Origin: Pristionchus mayeri
Taxonomy: Eukaryota > Nematoda > Chromadorea > Rhabditida > Neodiplogasteridae
Assembly (NCBI GenBank): GCA_036245805.1
Contig: BTRK01000003.1
Location: 41,805,215-41,869,214, forward strand
Direction: 5' to 3'
DNA: 64,000 nucleotides
This document shows, piece by piece, positions 1 through 13,660 of the stretch. The notes under the pieces were generated by a model. That model ran no database searches, was not told where the DNA came from, and saw nothing but the letters and a program-made list of their open reading frames with translations. How positions within the stretch are numbered: position 1 is the first letter of the stretch; every line of letters begins with the position of its first letter. Made by a program: the position numbers and the translations under genes.

Positions 1-320
1 TATTTCCGATATACACTAGAATTATATCATAGTACGCCCTGGGGAGGCAATTAGATAAAACACGGGCCCAGAGGAGGCAATAGCGCATACACACATGTCC
101 ATTTGATCACAAATAGTATTTATCGCTTGCCTTACCCCGTTTGTTTAGCATCGTGAACAGAGAGAAAGCCCTCCTAGTCTTCAGAGAGCGGATCACGATC
201 AGCTTCAAGTAAGGGTCCAATTGTTCATGTCCGAAAGACACTACAATTATATGAGAATATGCTTTGGGGAGGCAATCAGATAAAACGCAGAATCAGATGA
301 GGCAATAGTACATACATACA
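1..320. repeat. two diverged copies of a roughly 90-bp unit containing GGGGAGGCAATYAGATAAAA
   Basis: A segment at about 20-100 (ATAGTACGCCCTGGGGAGGC, then ATTAGATAAAACACGGG and GGAGGCAATAG) recurs at about 250-320 with the same order of words (GGGGAGGCAATCAGATAAAA, then GATGAGGCAATAGTACATAC). They look like two copies of a dispersed repeat in the intron or flank left of the last pad-1 exon I could place. No coding potential is apparent here. Confidence 0.5.
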
Positions 321-540
321 AAGGAATAATTACTATTACAGCTCGAGCACTCGGTGCAGGAGCCAATGTTCATGGTAGATGACATTGCCGATGCAATGTC
401 CGACCTCCCATTCCACATGCCCACTCCACAACACACTAGGTCTCAACAAGTACGTACAACAATATATTTATTCAACGCATCTCGAAATTTAAGACGATTG
501 AAAAAAAGATCAATAAGAGATACGATCAGAACCTAATTAC

Positions 541-3500
541 CAATTGATGTTAGCGAGCATTCCCTCTTCGTCACTGCGAGTGAGCATCCAGATACGATGG
601 AATGTACGCGCTGCCTCCGTTGCGAGCACCTGAGGGAAATTGACTTTCAATTAGAACACAAAAGCTTCCAGCATGTTTAGTGAAACAATTGGTGGAGTTC
701 GGGTTACACGTTGTTCATAAGATTGAATGAGATTCGCATAATAAAAAGCAATACTATCTTTTTGGTAGCTATCAATAAAAAAGAGAACGATACAATAACA
801 ATAGATCTATGATCTCTGATTGAGAGAGGTGAGCAACCTGTGAGATCCGGGTTGCAGTAAGGATTCAAATCACAGAATCTACGATGCAAAATAATAGTTC
901 CTTTCTCGACTGGCTAAAAGAATAAATTCTACCGTATCCTCACCATTCATAGTAGTCAGCCAGATATGACCAGAGGAAGGCAGCTGATCCATCTTCGTTC
1001 ATCGCTTGCATGAGTACATTCAGATTCTTCGCCCCTTTCTCATGACGGAGAATGTGAAAAGAATTTTCCCAAATTCTCTCCTTGGAAATTGAGGTTTCAC
1101 ATTTGCTTCTAAACCAATTGCCGTGCGAAGTTATCAAGAAGACGTGGACTTGTAGCGCAAATACCAATAAATGACTTACCCTCCTCTCCTCGTCTTCCTC
1201 CTTGTTCTCGTTCTCCTGCAGGTAGCTGCTGCTGCAAGTTGCAGAGGGAAGCTGCAGCATCAGAGAGAGACGACCCGGAGGGGCACTGGGAGTGATACGA
1301 TTTCGGGCCATTGAAAACAAAGCGATCTTGTGATTAGAAAACGTTCGCCCTATTGCTCTTGTCATACACTTGCAACACAAAACAGCCATATTGCTTTTCC
1401 TTCCAATATGACCAATTTACCTCTCCGTATCCTCGTTCTCTTTCTTCTCTCCATCGGGCATCAATCGGGCGCACTTCTTGAGCAGCAGTGGCAGCACTCG
1501 CATCAGAACGGGAGGACCGACCTGAGCAGAGGGAGGATACTGTAGATTGCTGGTTCACAAAGATGAAGACGACTATCACCAGCAGAGGTAATAGCATTTG
1601 GAAAATGGCTGTAATGAGAATTGACCGAGGGCCTAGTGCAAATGCAGGTAACTACAGCGACCACGCTACAGCAGTACTGTCAGATCGTACAGTATGCTGT
1701 AATACCCTTCTCCCCATCACTCACGTCCGGTCTGTCCTGCATGCACGTCAAAAGTCTGCACGTTCGCACTTCCACGAACTGTTGTGCATCCGAGTCTTTG
1801 GCCGCTGCAGTCGGAGTGTAGAAGGTAGAAGACATAGAGATCTGAATAATAATATGCTTACAAAGTTCCGAGCTAAAGCAGATTAGAATCCAACGTTGTT
1901 TATGATGAAGAGCAGAAATGGAAAATCAATCGATATATATAAGCTACCGTACCTCCACGGTGTCTCCCTCGAGGAATCCCCTGAGGGCATCGACGATCAT
2001 CGAGAGTACTGTATGAGTGAAGAAGGAAGTATCGAGTCGATCGTCGCCCACGGGCACAGAATTCACCATCGTCGCCACTCCTGAAAAAAAAATTTACAAT
2101 TGTTTTTAGGAATTTCTCTGTATCATTCGCCTTCAACCGATTTGAAACCTGCGTGAAGCACTGATACATCAACAGCACATTTTGCAGAACTTTCTCCAAA
2201 AATTTAATTAACGATTAGGCTAGCCCACCGGAGGGATTGAGTAGCCAAGTGTAGAGTCGCCGATTGAGTGACATATCCCTTCTCAGGATGACGAACAACG
2301 TACGACGCAGCAACTCGACGATGTCTGCAACAGAAACCGTCATTAGCCCATTTCACCCCGACACATTCTTGTTGCGCATTTTCCTCAAAGCCCAATCAAA
2401 GAATTGCAACCAATAGCATATTCTCGTACTTTTAAAAAATCTCGTATATGGCAACAATTACAATGTTGTTCGCAGAATATCGTATTCCAATCGCACTACC
2501 GTACCTGCTCGGGTTACTGTAGTCGAGTCGAGTGGGAAGGCCGCGCAGAGTAGATCACGGAGATTCCTCTGGACGAGCCGCGAGCCCATGTCCTCACCCG
2601 CGGCGCACAGGGCTGACACCTGGGAAGGAGTTGGTAATTTGCAGCGTTGTAAACTTGTAAAATTCATGTCTCAACTAATCTTCAGCTAGAATACTTTAGC
2701 ATTGTTACTAATTACTCGTCGTTTTGGTAGTTAGATTCGTCACCGGCAAATCATACAATACACTCATACACCACCTCACTCTCCCTCTACCGTACTCCCT
2801 CCTCACCATGTGATGTACGTTGTCTCCGATAATCCACAACTGTCCATCGATCGATTTTGACTTGTCGAATTTCGTATTCACGTAGATCAGAGCGGGAAGT
2901 CGAACGAATGGAGAACCGAGTATCTGTGAGATTGGGTTGATTGTTTAGCAAAAATTTGCTCTTGAATGATTGTTTCTACTGTGGATGAATCACTATTGAA
3001 ACACAGATCTGCCCATTTCGAGAAACACGTTGTTACAGCCCGATTGGGATTCAATTAATCATAAAATAGTCCTTTTAATTATAAATAAACCCACAGTATG
3101 CCAGAGAGAGGCGTAGAACGAGGTTGGGCCCACGTACTCGCACACTTTATCGAGCAGTGTGAAGGAACTGAAAAAAATACTGTTCAGAATAAATAATATT
3201 TAATTTCAAAGCATCTGTCTATTCGCATTCGCATTCCTAATAGATTATAGAGCATGTGACCTCGTCTTCCTTCTTCCTCCACAGCCATTAGTAGAAAAAA
3301 AGATGCATTATGTTTTATGTCTCAATGCTGCTATATTTAGTGGGAGTTGTGTGCAGTACAACCCCTGACTCGCTATTACCCAGGCAGAAACACACACTAC
3401 CCCTCCAGATAACTCTCACTCGGCATAGTCGAGTCGCACTATAAAAGATGGCCTAACAGGCCCAATGTAATCAGGAATTGGTTTCAATCGCACTGCCGAT

Positions 3501-4641
3501 CGTAGAACTCGGTGCGCTCCTCCAGTCCCAGAAGCACTCCCGCAAAGAATCAGGGCAGAGACGGGCACAGTTTCTCCCTCAGTGGAAGGAGGTAGAACTC
3601 GAAGATCGTCAGCAGCTCGCCTTTCACCTGCCAGATGAACCAATAATGCACCTAATTCCTGTAACTTGTCAAATACCCACTCTTGCCTCATGATCTCCAA
3701 TATTTTGAGACCATGAACATTGCAAACACGCCTGCGCGTTTAGTGTTTCACAAGAAATACGAATACAGTAACATTTTTAGATCAACGATAATCAACCAGG
3801 CAGTGCAATAAATATTATACATTAAGAAGTGTATCCCTGATGATGCGCTTGCTCTCACTAATCGATATACGCGACTACCGTATCGTTCTAGATATTGATC
3901 TCACCTTGATAGTGCAGTGGTCCAAGAGGGGGAAGAGGCCGACGGCGAAGATATACAACTGCTTCGGGAATGCCTCCTGGCCGAGAATATCGAAGATCTG
4001 CTTGTAGGTCTCCAGTGCCTTCAGATGGACTCCTGCGAAGAAGGGGTACAGTAATCGATTCGCTAGACTCAATCGATAATAATTGTCGCTGTTTGCATTA
4101 ACCTATACAGTCGAATATAACTTGAGATATTGACAGCGGTATTTAAATTATTGTTCACCGATCAATACTATTTTCGATCATACTACTTCTTCGACAACTA
4201 ATGCACCCCCCACAGATTTCAACTAATCGATTTCTACGAGTACAGTCTCCGTTAGCAATCGATCGCTCACCCATGGGCAGGGCGGGATGGAGGCACTGCG
4301 AGAGTCGTTTGGCTACCGTAACCGCCTTCGGGATGTCACCGTACTTGGCGTGTTGGGAGAACACCTGGAACAAGGTTTATTGATCGCGCTAGCTCCAAAG
4401 CCCGACGCGGAACATCGACAAGCACAACACCGTGTATTATAGCGAGTGTTCCAGCGCCATAACAGGCCGTTAGTCCATAACCTAACCAATGAAAGTTCAG
4501 CAGGATCGATCGATAGAGAAAATCGATAATACTGAAAGTAGATCAAACCTTGGCGATCTTGCCCAGCGCAGAGATGTGGTCGGCCCAATCGATGGTGTTC
4601 TCGTACGACTTGAGAGTCTTGTCCACAGCGATTACGTATTG
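541..4641 (-). pseudogene. pad-1: DOP1/PAD-1 (Dopey) homologue, 5' part, with in-frame stop; continues off the left edge
   Basis: Dopey-family proteins are large peripheral membrane proteins that act with the phospholipid flippase/MON2 system in Golgi-endosome traffic; the C. elegans member is pad-1. Exons read on the minus strand: 4641-4549, 4364-4271, 4032-3905, 3627-3497, 3167-3095, 2923-2807, 2619-2505, 2324-2229, 2080-1953, 1841-1725, 1521-1421, 1285-1180, 1108-944, 629-541. Family landmarks appear in order: QYVIAVDKTLKSYENTIDWA, SQCLHPALP, GVHLKALETYKQIFDILG, LLDKVCEYVGPTSFYASLW, SPFVRLPALIYV, LVQRNLRDLLCAAFPLD, ILRRDMSLNRRLYTWLL, MIVDALRGFLEGDTVE, GPPVLMRVLPLLLKK and FLWSYLADYYEW. Frame and phase are continuous from 4641 to about 2229. 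Lesions: TGA at 3552-3550 where the family has glycine, a GC instead of GT donor at 3496-3495, and no ATG in the exon just upstream (about 4768-4710; in-frame TGA there). The C-terminal two thirds would lie left of base 1. A sequencing error at 3551 would rescue much of it; I favour a recently disabled copy. Confidence 0.85.
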
Positions 4642-4769
4642 CTGAAGTAATTAATGCAATATTTTTCTTAAACTCTGGAATCAAATAAGCAAGTACCTTG
4701 CAAGTACCACTTACCTTGTAATTCCTCGTGCAGGAGTGGGCTCAATTACTGCGCAGACGGCCGATTGTA

Positions 4770-6495
4770 TTCCGCTGAAATGGGAGAAATGATCGAATAA
4801 CGATCACGACAATAGAAACATCACAAAACTGCGATATATTTAAATAAAACAACAATGAGGAAAAGAGCTCAGTGCAATAAATGGAAACAACAAGGCAGCA
4901 AAACGTGTAACATGCTAACAACGAACAATTCTACGCGTAGGGCACGTTTGATTCACCCTGAATAAGCAGTGGCAGAATCGCGGGGCGAGTTATCAGTATT
5001 TAAAATACAGATTATACGCAAGTTACGCGAAAGTGAAGTCAGCTCAACTAGAGAAGTTAACTCGTTGTCATCGCATAGCAGACTTAAAAGACCCACTCCT
5101 TCTTCAATTCGTTGCGGAAAAGATGTCTAGATCATTATACAACACATTTTAATAAAAATTGACAAGCAAGAAAGGGCAAAACGACAGCAAAACGTCAGTA
5201 AAGTCAATGCCAGTGGCGCCACTTGGCAAAGTGCCAACTTGTCGATGTCGAAACCTCTCCCACAGTATGCCATGGAACACGCTCCCGTTCAAATTAATGC
5301 AATTTTCGAAGTCTAATTTCACCCCTTGCATATTTTATTTGTATTTTTATTTTTTTCGTAATAATTTATTTTTAATAGTATATTTCAATAAACAAAGGAC
5401 ATGAAAAATAAAAATGTAATATTTTGGGCCACCGTATCCCTTTAAAATTCAAAGAAAATCAGCATGTGAATTAGAACAAATATGATTTACTATGAATTTA
5501 CATGTTGAAATCCGACAACATTTTATAGATCTTTTAGTTAAAATCGAATTTAACAATATTTTATTAAATCAATCTTGCGTTTCTGAGCCACGAAATTTCG
5601 ACTTTTTAAAGCATAGGAACCTGCCATTCCTAGATTATCTTGCACATACCGGTCGATAATTTAATTTGCATAGGGAGATGATTGGCGTGTTCTTATATTT
5701 GGAAAGAATATAATGCTCAAACTTGAGAAAAATCGAGGTTTCGAAAACCGATTTTTTCAAACACGCTGATTTCACAATCTTTCAGTGCCATCTAACTTAC
5801 ATTGATGAATGATGTCTGGAATTACAAATTGCTTTATTTGAGATTCGGTGTGTAAGTCAATTTATCGAAAATAACGTTGAGATTCAGCAATATCTCACAT
5901 TTGACCAAAATTTTCATCAAAAGGGCGTAGGATGATTGCTTCTTTCCTAATTTTAATCTATACATATTGACTTCTACTACTATATTCAACAATAAAAATC
6001 TGTAGTATCTCTCATCTTTGAGGTGAAAACATTAATTGATCTAGAATCTGTTTTTTCGCAGATAACATCGTCAATAATGGTCAAGCAAGAAAGTTCTCAA
6101 CATAAAAGTTTCTGTAAATAATTTTTCGCGAATTTTGAGCCCAATGCCAGCCTTCTAGCTCATCTGGGAGCTGAAATACAGTGTTGCTGGGTGCAAAACC
6201 GGAGAATTCCTAATTGACGGCTCTAGTACCAATGAACCAAATTTTTCGAAATCTTATGCCTAGGGTGCTCTACCACTAAAATATGAGTCAAATCTTTCAC
6301 AACTTTTTTTAAATGTTCCCGCACACATCCACTGGCTCATGATACGTGTGTTAATCTTTCATCTTTGATCTGCTTTTATAAAGTTTCATACTATCAAGGC
6401 GAAAATATGACGGAAACCTTACATCTCCATGATATCGTGCATCGACCGGAGTCACCTCGCTAAATTGATTGGATTTCTACAGTAGTTGCCAGAGT
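4770..6495. other. no gene recognised between pad-1 and the glycosyltransferase fragment
   Basis: AT-rich DNA with only short ORFs in all frames and no convincing exon with splice borders. The missing downstream exons of the glycosyltransferase fragment would be expected here, but none of its later motifs is visible. Confidence 0.5.
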
Positions 6496-6501
6496 TCTTA
6501 C

Positions 6502-7868
6502 CTGGTACAAGAAGTGAACTTGAACATTATTGAAGGAATGTCGAGCAATGAGCGATCGCATCTGATTTTTTCATTTTAAATTACATAATTAGAATTCTGA
6601 TCTGACAGCTAATTTCTAGACATCCATCCTCATTCTCTCTTCCTTTTCATCCACCTCTCTGGATAACTGACTCTCTTCATTTTACACGCTCTCTCGCCGA
6701 TCAGGCACAGCGAGAGAGAGTTCTACATCGAGAGAGTCAGACGGTTGCTCGTAATGGTAGGGATGGTAAGCAAACCCAGAAGAATTGTTCATAAACTCAC
6801 AAATCGTTCAGCGCACACGAACTGAGTACGATCGTTGAGCACGATGGACAAGGAGATCGGGCCGGACCAGTTGTGGAACTAGAATGAGATGAATGATTGT
6901 ACATCCTCACATATGTGAGTTTACGTGTGAAACGAGACTCTTGCTAAAGAGAGAAAATGAAATGGAATGATCACCTGCTCTGCAATGTCCTCACTCAGGT
7001 AGTCTGCGCTCATGTGAAGAACCAAGGTTATTCGATTCTTTTCTGCTTGCTGGTTTGGTCTTTGAAAAGGAGAAATATATGACACCTATTTCAACCATAT
7101 TAGATACTCATTCTGTGTAACTTCGAAAGACTCCTCGCTTTATTATCTATTCTCTTTCGCCTATCGAACAGACAAGAGAGCATGAAGAGCTGGGTTGTGC
7201 AAAAATTTTACGGTCTCTTCATTCCGCATACTCTCTCGGACTGTCTGACCGGCTAGAGAGTATGCGGAATGAAGAGACCGTAAAATTTTTGCACAACCCA
7301 GATGAAGAGTATCATTTCTTAAAAAAGGACTTCCATGAAAGGAGGGCAGGAAAGGAGGGATCACATGCTCAATCTGTGTCTTGATTAGTGACTTCACAAG
7401 AAATCGTCTCTTCACTCAGCGTTCTCTCTCCGCTTGGACCGGTGAGAGAGCAGGCAGAATGAAGAGAGTCATCTCTTACGACGCTCTCCCCAGTCTGGAT
7501 ATCAGTTGAATCGTCTTGCAATCCTCACCTAATTACGTTCTCACTTGCACACCATCGATGTCGATCGGGGAGAAGGTGGTAGCCGGAGAGTTGTCTGAAG
7601 AAAAGTGTTGATAAGAAGCCAGATTGAGGTCAGTTTCTTCATCCCACGCGCTCCCTTGTTGGTCAATGAGGGGGCAGAATGCACTAGGCTTTATCTTCTC
7701 TATGAGAGATTGAAACACTTCAGCATCGAAAAAACTAACGGAGTGGTGAAGTACACGTAGTAGTAAACTGTTGGCGTAGAGTAGAGGCCAGGCTATCAGC
7801 AAGGAGAGGGGAATGAGCAGCCATTTGGAGAGAAGACGTCGAGTGAGTAGGGGAGGATAGCACATCAT
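6502..7868 (-). pseudogene. LARGE/B4GAT1-type (GT49) glycosyltransferase, N-terminal four exons only
   Basis: Four exons join in phase: 7868-7545, 7085-6975, 6878-6801, 6561-6502. The first encodes a type II membrane start: a short basic cytoplasmic end (TRRLLSK), then a hydrophobic span (WLLIPLSLLIAWPLLYA) at about residues 15-33, typical of Golgi glycosyltransferases. The next exons give RITLVLHMSADYL and WSGPISLSIVLND, the start of the family-49 domain (nematode bgnt-like and LARGE/B4GAT1 proteins, where the pattern is 'TLVxHxSxxxL ... W.GPISxxxxxxD'), then FMRSLLARHSFNNVQVHFLY. The family normally needs about 200 further residues, including the DXD region; I see none between 6500 and 4770. 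The reading frame itself is clean over these 191 codons, so this is either a truncated gene or one with a very distant 3' part. The second intron-side region (7.19-7.31 kb) carries a perfect palindrome. Confidence 0.65.
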
Positions 7869-8345
7869 AGCAGCAGGGGTGGATCTTATTATAATTAGGC
7901 AACTTGAAAGCCTGGAAGAAGAGATGAGAGAGATGAAGGGAAGGAGAGAGTGAAGGATCGTGACTTCTCGATACGATCAATCGGGCATCGGCGCCATGCG
8001 GTCTGGAGACAAGATACCGATCTGAATCATGCAATTTATTCAAGATTTTCCTTCGTATAGACACGAGCGATTAGCTTTCGAATGGAAGATACTTTAAATG
8101 TACAATCAGATTTTTAGGTAAAAATGTTTAACTATTATCTAGGAAATATTCCGTATGAAGAGAGGAGAGAGCAGAACGGAATCAGATAAAACGAGAGAGT
8201 GTGTGAACTAGAGAGAGCAGCTGCGTCCTTATCTGCTGAAGGCTTGTTTACCCGCGAGCAATAGTCTGTCTCTCTCAAAATCACACACTCCCTCGCTCCC
8301 TCTATCCGATGAGAGAGCATGGGAAGGAGAGAGAGTCAGACTCTT
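6668..8345. repeat. cluster of GAGAGA-type short hairpins
   Basis: Several imperfect hairpins share CTCTTCATTCTGC/GCTCTCTC arms and a loop with CCGAT/CCGGT: about 6668-6740, 7140-7200, 7400-7470 and 8150-8345. A similar one lies at 12331-12362. The loops contain GGACCGG, GACCGG or GCCGAT and the arms end GAGAGAGC. They look like copies of one small palindromic element rather than simple GA repeats. Confidence 0.5.
7191..7307. repeat. near-perfect 47-bp-arm palindrome with an 18-base loop
   Basis: The left arm starts CTGGGTTGTGCAAAAATTTT at about 7191 and the right arm ends with its reverse complement (AAAATTTTTGCACAACCCAG) at about 7307. The arms also share ACGGTCTCTTCATTCCGCAT. The loop is CGGACTGTCTGACCGGCT. 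A transcript from either strand would fold into one long, almost mismatch-free hairpin. It lies in the first intron of the glycosyltransferase fragment. Confidence 0.9.
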
Positions 8346-8554
8346 TATCAATGCATTCTGATTATGCCAGCATCAATCGTATTCACACTCGAAAAAGCAT
8401 GGAAATACGAGCTTGTTTTCACTCTTTCTTCGCACCCTCGAGCTCTCGAAGAATGTCGAGCATTACACGTTGATATTGCACGTTTTATGGATTTGATTGG
8501 ATTGCGAATCCTCATTTGCAACTCTGCGTACGTGTCGATCGAGAGGTCTGGCGC

Positions 8555-8564
8555 CTATAAAAGG
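8555..8564 (+). promoter_or_regulatory. TATA box of the adenylate kinase gene
   Basis: CTATAAAAGG stands about 35-40 bases upstream of a pyrimidine-rich presumed start region (TCGTCCTCAGTCTCGTCTCT), which leads into a 5' untranslated exon ending at 8649 before GTGAGT. Position, sequence and the spliced untranslated leader make a standard core promoter likely. Confidence 0.65.
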
Positions 8565-8589
8565 ACGGGGAATGGTCGACTCGTCCTCA

Positions 8590-9951
<1,362 letters not shown>

Positions 9952-10387
9952 AGCGGCCTCGCAAGTAGTCCGACCTGTATAATATGTGATAAACTGGTGC
10001 TAATATCTGCCTTGTTTTTCTGCAATGTACAATTGAACAGTGGTATTCTAGTCATCTTACGAGAACTCGGGGTGTTCATGAGTCTCATGTCGAGTCTGCT
10101 TGATAGCATTCTCTTCTCATCAGTGTCTCACAATGTTGTCATAATGGAGAGAGAGAATCTCTCATTGTCAGACTAGTCTAGTAGATAAGGTTCACTGAAA
10201 AGGATAGTGAGATTTTGAAAAGTAAATTGCTCGAGAAGACTGTACAGGCTAATACCGGAGGATTGAACTATTGTCCTTCATTTTTCTTACGATTCCTTCC
10301 TTCTTTCATCCATCGCGTTGATAAGAATCATTTCGAGTGAATTTGGCATGTTTCTGTCAACTGTCAAAGTGAAACGCCACATTTATT
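9952..10387. other. 3' flank of the kinase and spacer; no gene seen
   Basis: No convincing exon, RNA gene or repeat was found between the kinase stop codon and the 3' end of the first SL2 RNA gene. Confidence 0.45.
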
Positions 10388-10493
10388 GCTCTCGGGAGAT
10401 CCCCCTCAGAGCGGCCCAAAAACTGTTGGTTCTCTAACACAGAGAGTATCTGGTCCGATGCCCAAGCGTACCTAGAGATACTGGGTTAAAACC
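10388..10493 (-). ncRNA. SL2-type spliced-leader RNA gene, copy 1
   Basis: Reading from 10493 down: a 22-nt leader beginning GGTTTTAACCCAGTATCTC and ending TAG, a GTACG splice donor at once after it, an Sm-like site AGTTTTTGG, and a 3' stem-loop (CUCUGAGGGG paired with UCUCCCGAGAG). In nematodes this RNA gives its leader to downstream mRNAs of operons by trans-splicing. The last leader triplet is TAG rather than the AAG of the other copies, so this is a leader variant or a slightly decayed copy. The roughly 200 bases upstream (right) match those of copies 3 and 4, so its promoter is kept. Confidence 0.85.
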
Positions 10494-10987
10494 GAAGCTG
10501 AGGGCGAGAGGAACTCTCTCGTAGGTGCGCTGCTCTCTAGAAACACCGGGGCAGAAACAAGCGAGAAAGAGAGGGAGAGGAGGCGGAGTTTCGCGCGTGC
10601 CTCTCCCCGCCTATACTCACAAGGGGAGGAGCGGTCGCTACAATTGCCATACTCTCTTAATCACTATACTGCGATAGAGAGCACGTCTAATGGAGAGATT
10701 ATTTAATCATTTGATGACGCAAGAACGTTTGCTTCCGAAAGCATGGATCACTGTTTCCTAATCAAGCATGATCACGCTGCTTGACAATAGGACGGATCAG
10801 AACTCATGCCGACTTTGATATATCATGACGTCATAGTGCTCATCCCACGTAGTGCACGCTGTTCATTCCCCTTCAATGATCTGTCTGATCTTTGATCAAT
10901 ATTGATCGAGTGGAATGACCTCCTACATTGATCAGTGAGCCGCCTCTTCGCTCATGTGAGAATTTCTCCCCAAAATACAAGCCGATT

Positions 10988-11201
10988 GGCACTAGGTCGC
11001 ATGATAACTATGAGATCATGCCGCCTTTGATCTATGAAAGGCGGCATGACGTCAGTTCTCGATTCGTTCACTCCTGGCTTCCGCTTACGATTCGTGACGA
11101 TGGTCTGTGAGGGCACTAGGTTGGATGAGAACTATGACGTCATACCGCCTTCCATATTTCAAAGGCGGCATTACGTCACAGTTCTCATCCGATGTAGTAC
11201 C
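10988..11201. repeat. two adjacent copies of the GGCACTAGGTCGGATGAGAA palindromic MITE
   Basis: Copy a (about 10988-11078) reads GGCACTAGGTCGCATGATAA, ATCATGCCGCCTTTGAT, ATGAAAGGCGGCATGACGTC, AGTTCTC. Copy b (about 11112-11201) reads GGCACTAGGTTGGATGAGAA, ATGACGTCATACCGCC, AAAGGCGGCATTACGTCA, CAGTTCTCATCCGATGTAGT. Each is an imperfect palindrome of about 90 bp centred on an AT-rich spacer. More copies lie at 13.06, 13.57, 37.3 and 46.35 kb. Confidence 0.8.
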
Positions 11202-12664
11202 GTATGTGAGCTATTCCCACTGCATACTTTCCTCTGAGATGATAATGAAAGCAAATAGTGTGCCGGTACATTTGCGGAATTGCAAAAAATTAGAACTATT
11301 CTCGCTCCAGTTGCTGCTTATGCGATCTAGCCGTATCTGAATGTACCTGATCGTCCCTCTACAATCACTATATTCTGTCGGTGATTGATAAAGTAAGGCG
11401 TCTCAACGGTGTGTAGACTGCGTAAAACTGCCAGTGTTATTGCTTGTGATCCATTACACCTATTGACATGCCTGTTACCTTTAAAGCAGTACATATCGTT
11501 GTCACATACCTTTTTTTTCTTTTTGCAGAGTTGCCGATTTCATATTGTGTTCCTCTGCGAACGCTTTTTTTCTCCATTGCACACAGACAACTCGGATTGA
11601 TTATGTCATTCGAACACCCTGCTTCTCTCATGTTTATACATCACAGTTCACCGGATAGGCTCATGTTTCTTATTGATGCGTACTCGCCCTCTGTTTCTCA
11701 CACTCTTGTCACCTCTAATTTATACTCTCTCTCTCTTCTCGCCTTCAAAGGAGTAAACGCTTTGATCGACTCCCGCAGCTGCCTGCTAGATGAGCAATGT
11801 CTGCTAGTCCCGCGAATACAGATCTTCCATATCTTCTTTCTCTACTACCCCTTTGCTTTCTATATTGCTGTATCTTCATAACGGGCTTAAAGGCATCTCA
11901 CTTGTTTCTCTTTGCCATGACCGATTCGCTAGACCGACTCCACGAGCGATTAAAATATTTTGCAAGTGAAATATAGGTTGGCGAGAATTGATAGACTTTT
12001 TTATCAATCTATCATTCAACTAATTCAAATGAGGACGGATTGCAATCAGTCGTTTCATAACTGGCCAAGAAGCACATTCACACTCATAGGGTCTTCTCTC
12101 TTTCCATCTTTGTTTTTCTCTCCCAGCCCTTTTCTGATCACGCTGCCTCTCCCATGATTCAATTAATCTATTTGTCAGATGGATGATTCAAAATGAACGC
12201 TGGAGAAACAACAGCTTTTCTTCTTAAATGTATCACGTACTTCTATCAATTGCACGTAGGCTCTCACAGGAAACGCATGATAAACACTTTTCTCTCCCCT
12301 CTTCCCTTTCTACCACTCTCTCCACTCTCCATGCTCTATCGTCGGGCCGATTGGCAAGAGAGCGCGCATATTGTTTCAAGAGTCATTCCTTTGCGCGGAT
12401 AGTCCGCTTATTGTTTCTGCGCAATCTGAGAAATTCGTGCAAAGACAAACTGATTACGACCCTCCCTCCCATTCGTTCCCTCGCACATCCCGCACAAAGG
12501 CCACAAAGTGAATCAGATGTACACTATTACAAACCTGGCGATCCTTATACTGTATTGGTAGTTGTACAGCATCTCGGACTCCTTCCCCTCCCATCATTGT
12601 CATCAGTGTTAACGCCCCCCTCCTGGTATCCTTTTTCCTGTTCTTCCCCGTCTTCCTCTTCTAG

Positions 12665-13660
12665 AAACATTTCTAAGCAGCGGCATGGGGTACTCATGGC
12701 CCTCCATGACTATGTATGAACAATCTTTTTTCTCACGATCCTACTCGTACTCATATCACTTCCTATAGATCAATTAGATCATTGGACGTTATGTATCTTG
12801 CTCTCTGAATGCCGGTTCCAGCTTGAGGATTGAATCACGCAAGGCACCGAGGAAACTATGCCGGAAATTTGTCTCTCCATTTTTGTCGTTCTGTAGCTTC
12901 GCTGTTCGCATCGACCTTTCACTTACGAGTGCCTCAAATACGCGGCTTTCCAGACGTGTTGAATATCAGAGATCAAAGATCAACCATGAGCTCACTCGAA
13001 GACAACGATGACATCGATTTCCTCTGCATTACCCCCTGCGATGTGAGTTCAAAGAGCACTATGACGTCATTCCGCCTTTGACATTTATCAAAGGCAGCAT
13101 GACGCCAATGTTCTCATCCGACCTAGTGCCGTTTAGAGAGCACGCATATTACATTTTTTTTTTTTTTTTTTTTTCAAACATTTCTAAGCAGCGGCATGGG
13201 GTACTCATGGCCCTCCATGACTATGTATGAACAAACTTTTTTCTCACGATCCTACTCGTACTCATATCACTTCCTATAGATCAATTAGATCATTGGACGT
13301 TATGTATCTTGCTCTCTGAATGCCGGTTCCAGCTTGAGGATTGAATCACGCAAGGCGCCGAGGAAACTATGCCGGAAATTTGTCTCTCCATTTTTGTCGT
13401 TCTGTAGCTTCGCTGTTCGCATCGACCTTTCACTTACGAGTGCCTCAAATACGCGGCTTTCCAGACGTGTTGAATATCAGAGATCAAAGATCAACCATGA
13501 GCTCACTCGAAGACAACGATGACATCGATTTCCTCTGCATTACCCCCTGCGATGTGAGTTCAAAGAGCACTATGACGTCATTCCGCCTTTGACATTTATC
13601 AACGGCAGCATGACGCCATTGTTCTCATCCGACCTAGTGCCGTTTAGAGAGCACGCATAT
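12665..13660 (+). repeat. tandem duplication, 485-bp units 511 bp apart, joined by poly-T
   Basis: Bases 12665-13149 and 13176-13660 are almost identical (only a few substitutions seen, such as CAAGGCACC against CAAGGCGCC). The linker contains a run of 21 T (13154-13174). Each unit holds a full copy of the first coding exon of the zinc-finger gene (ATG at 12986 and at 13497) with its GTGAGT donor, and a half copy of the GGCACTAGG MITE. High identity implies a recent event, perhaps mediated by the homopolymer. Confidence 0.9.

Noticed and set aside
11468..11881. 137-codon hydrophobic open frame
   Set aside because: The matching DNA at 32.55-32.9 kb has frame-changing indels, so the frame is not conserved.
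12228..12719. 163-codon open frame, Ser/Pro/Leu-rich
   Set aside because: It overlaps another frame, has no motif, and the homologous unit at 33 kb does not keep it open.
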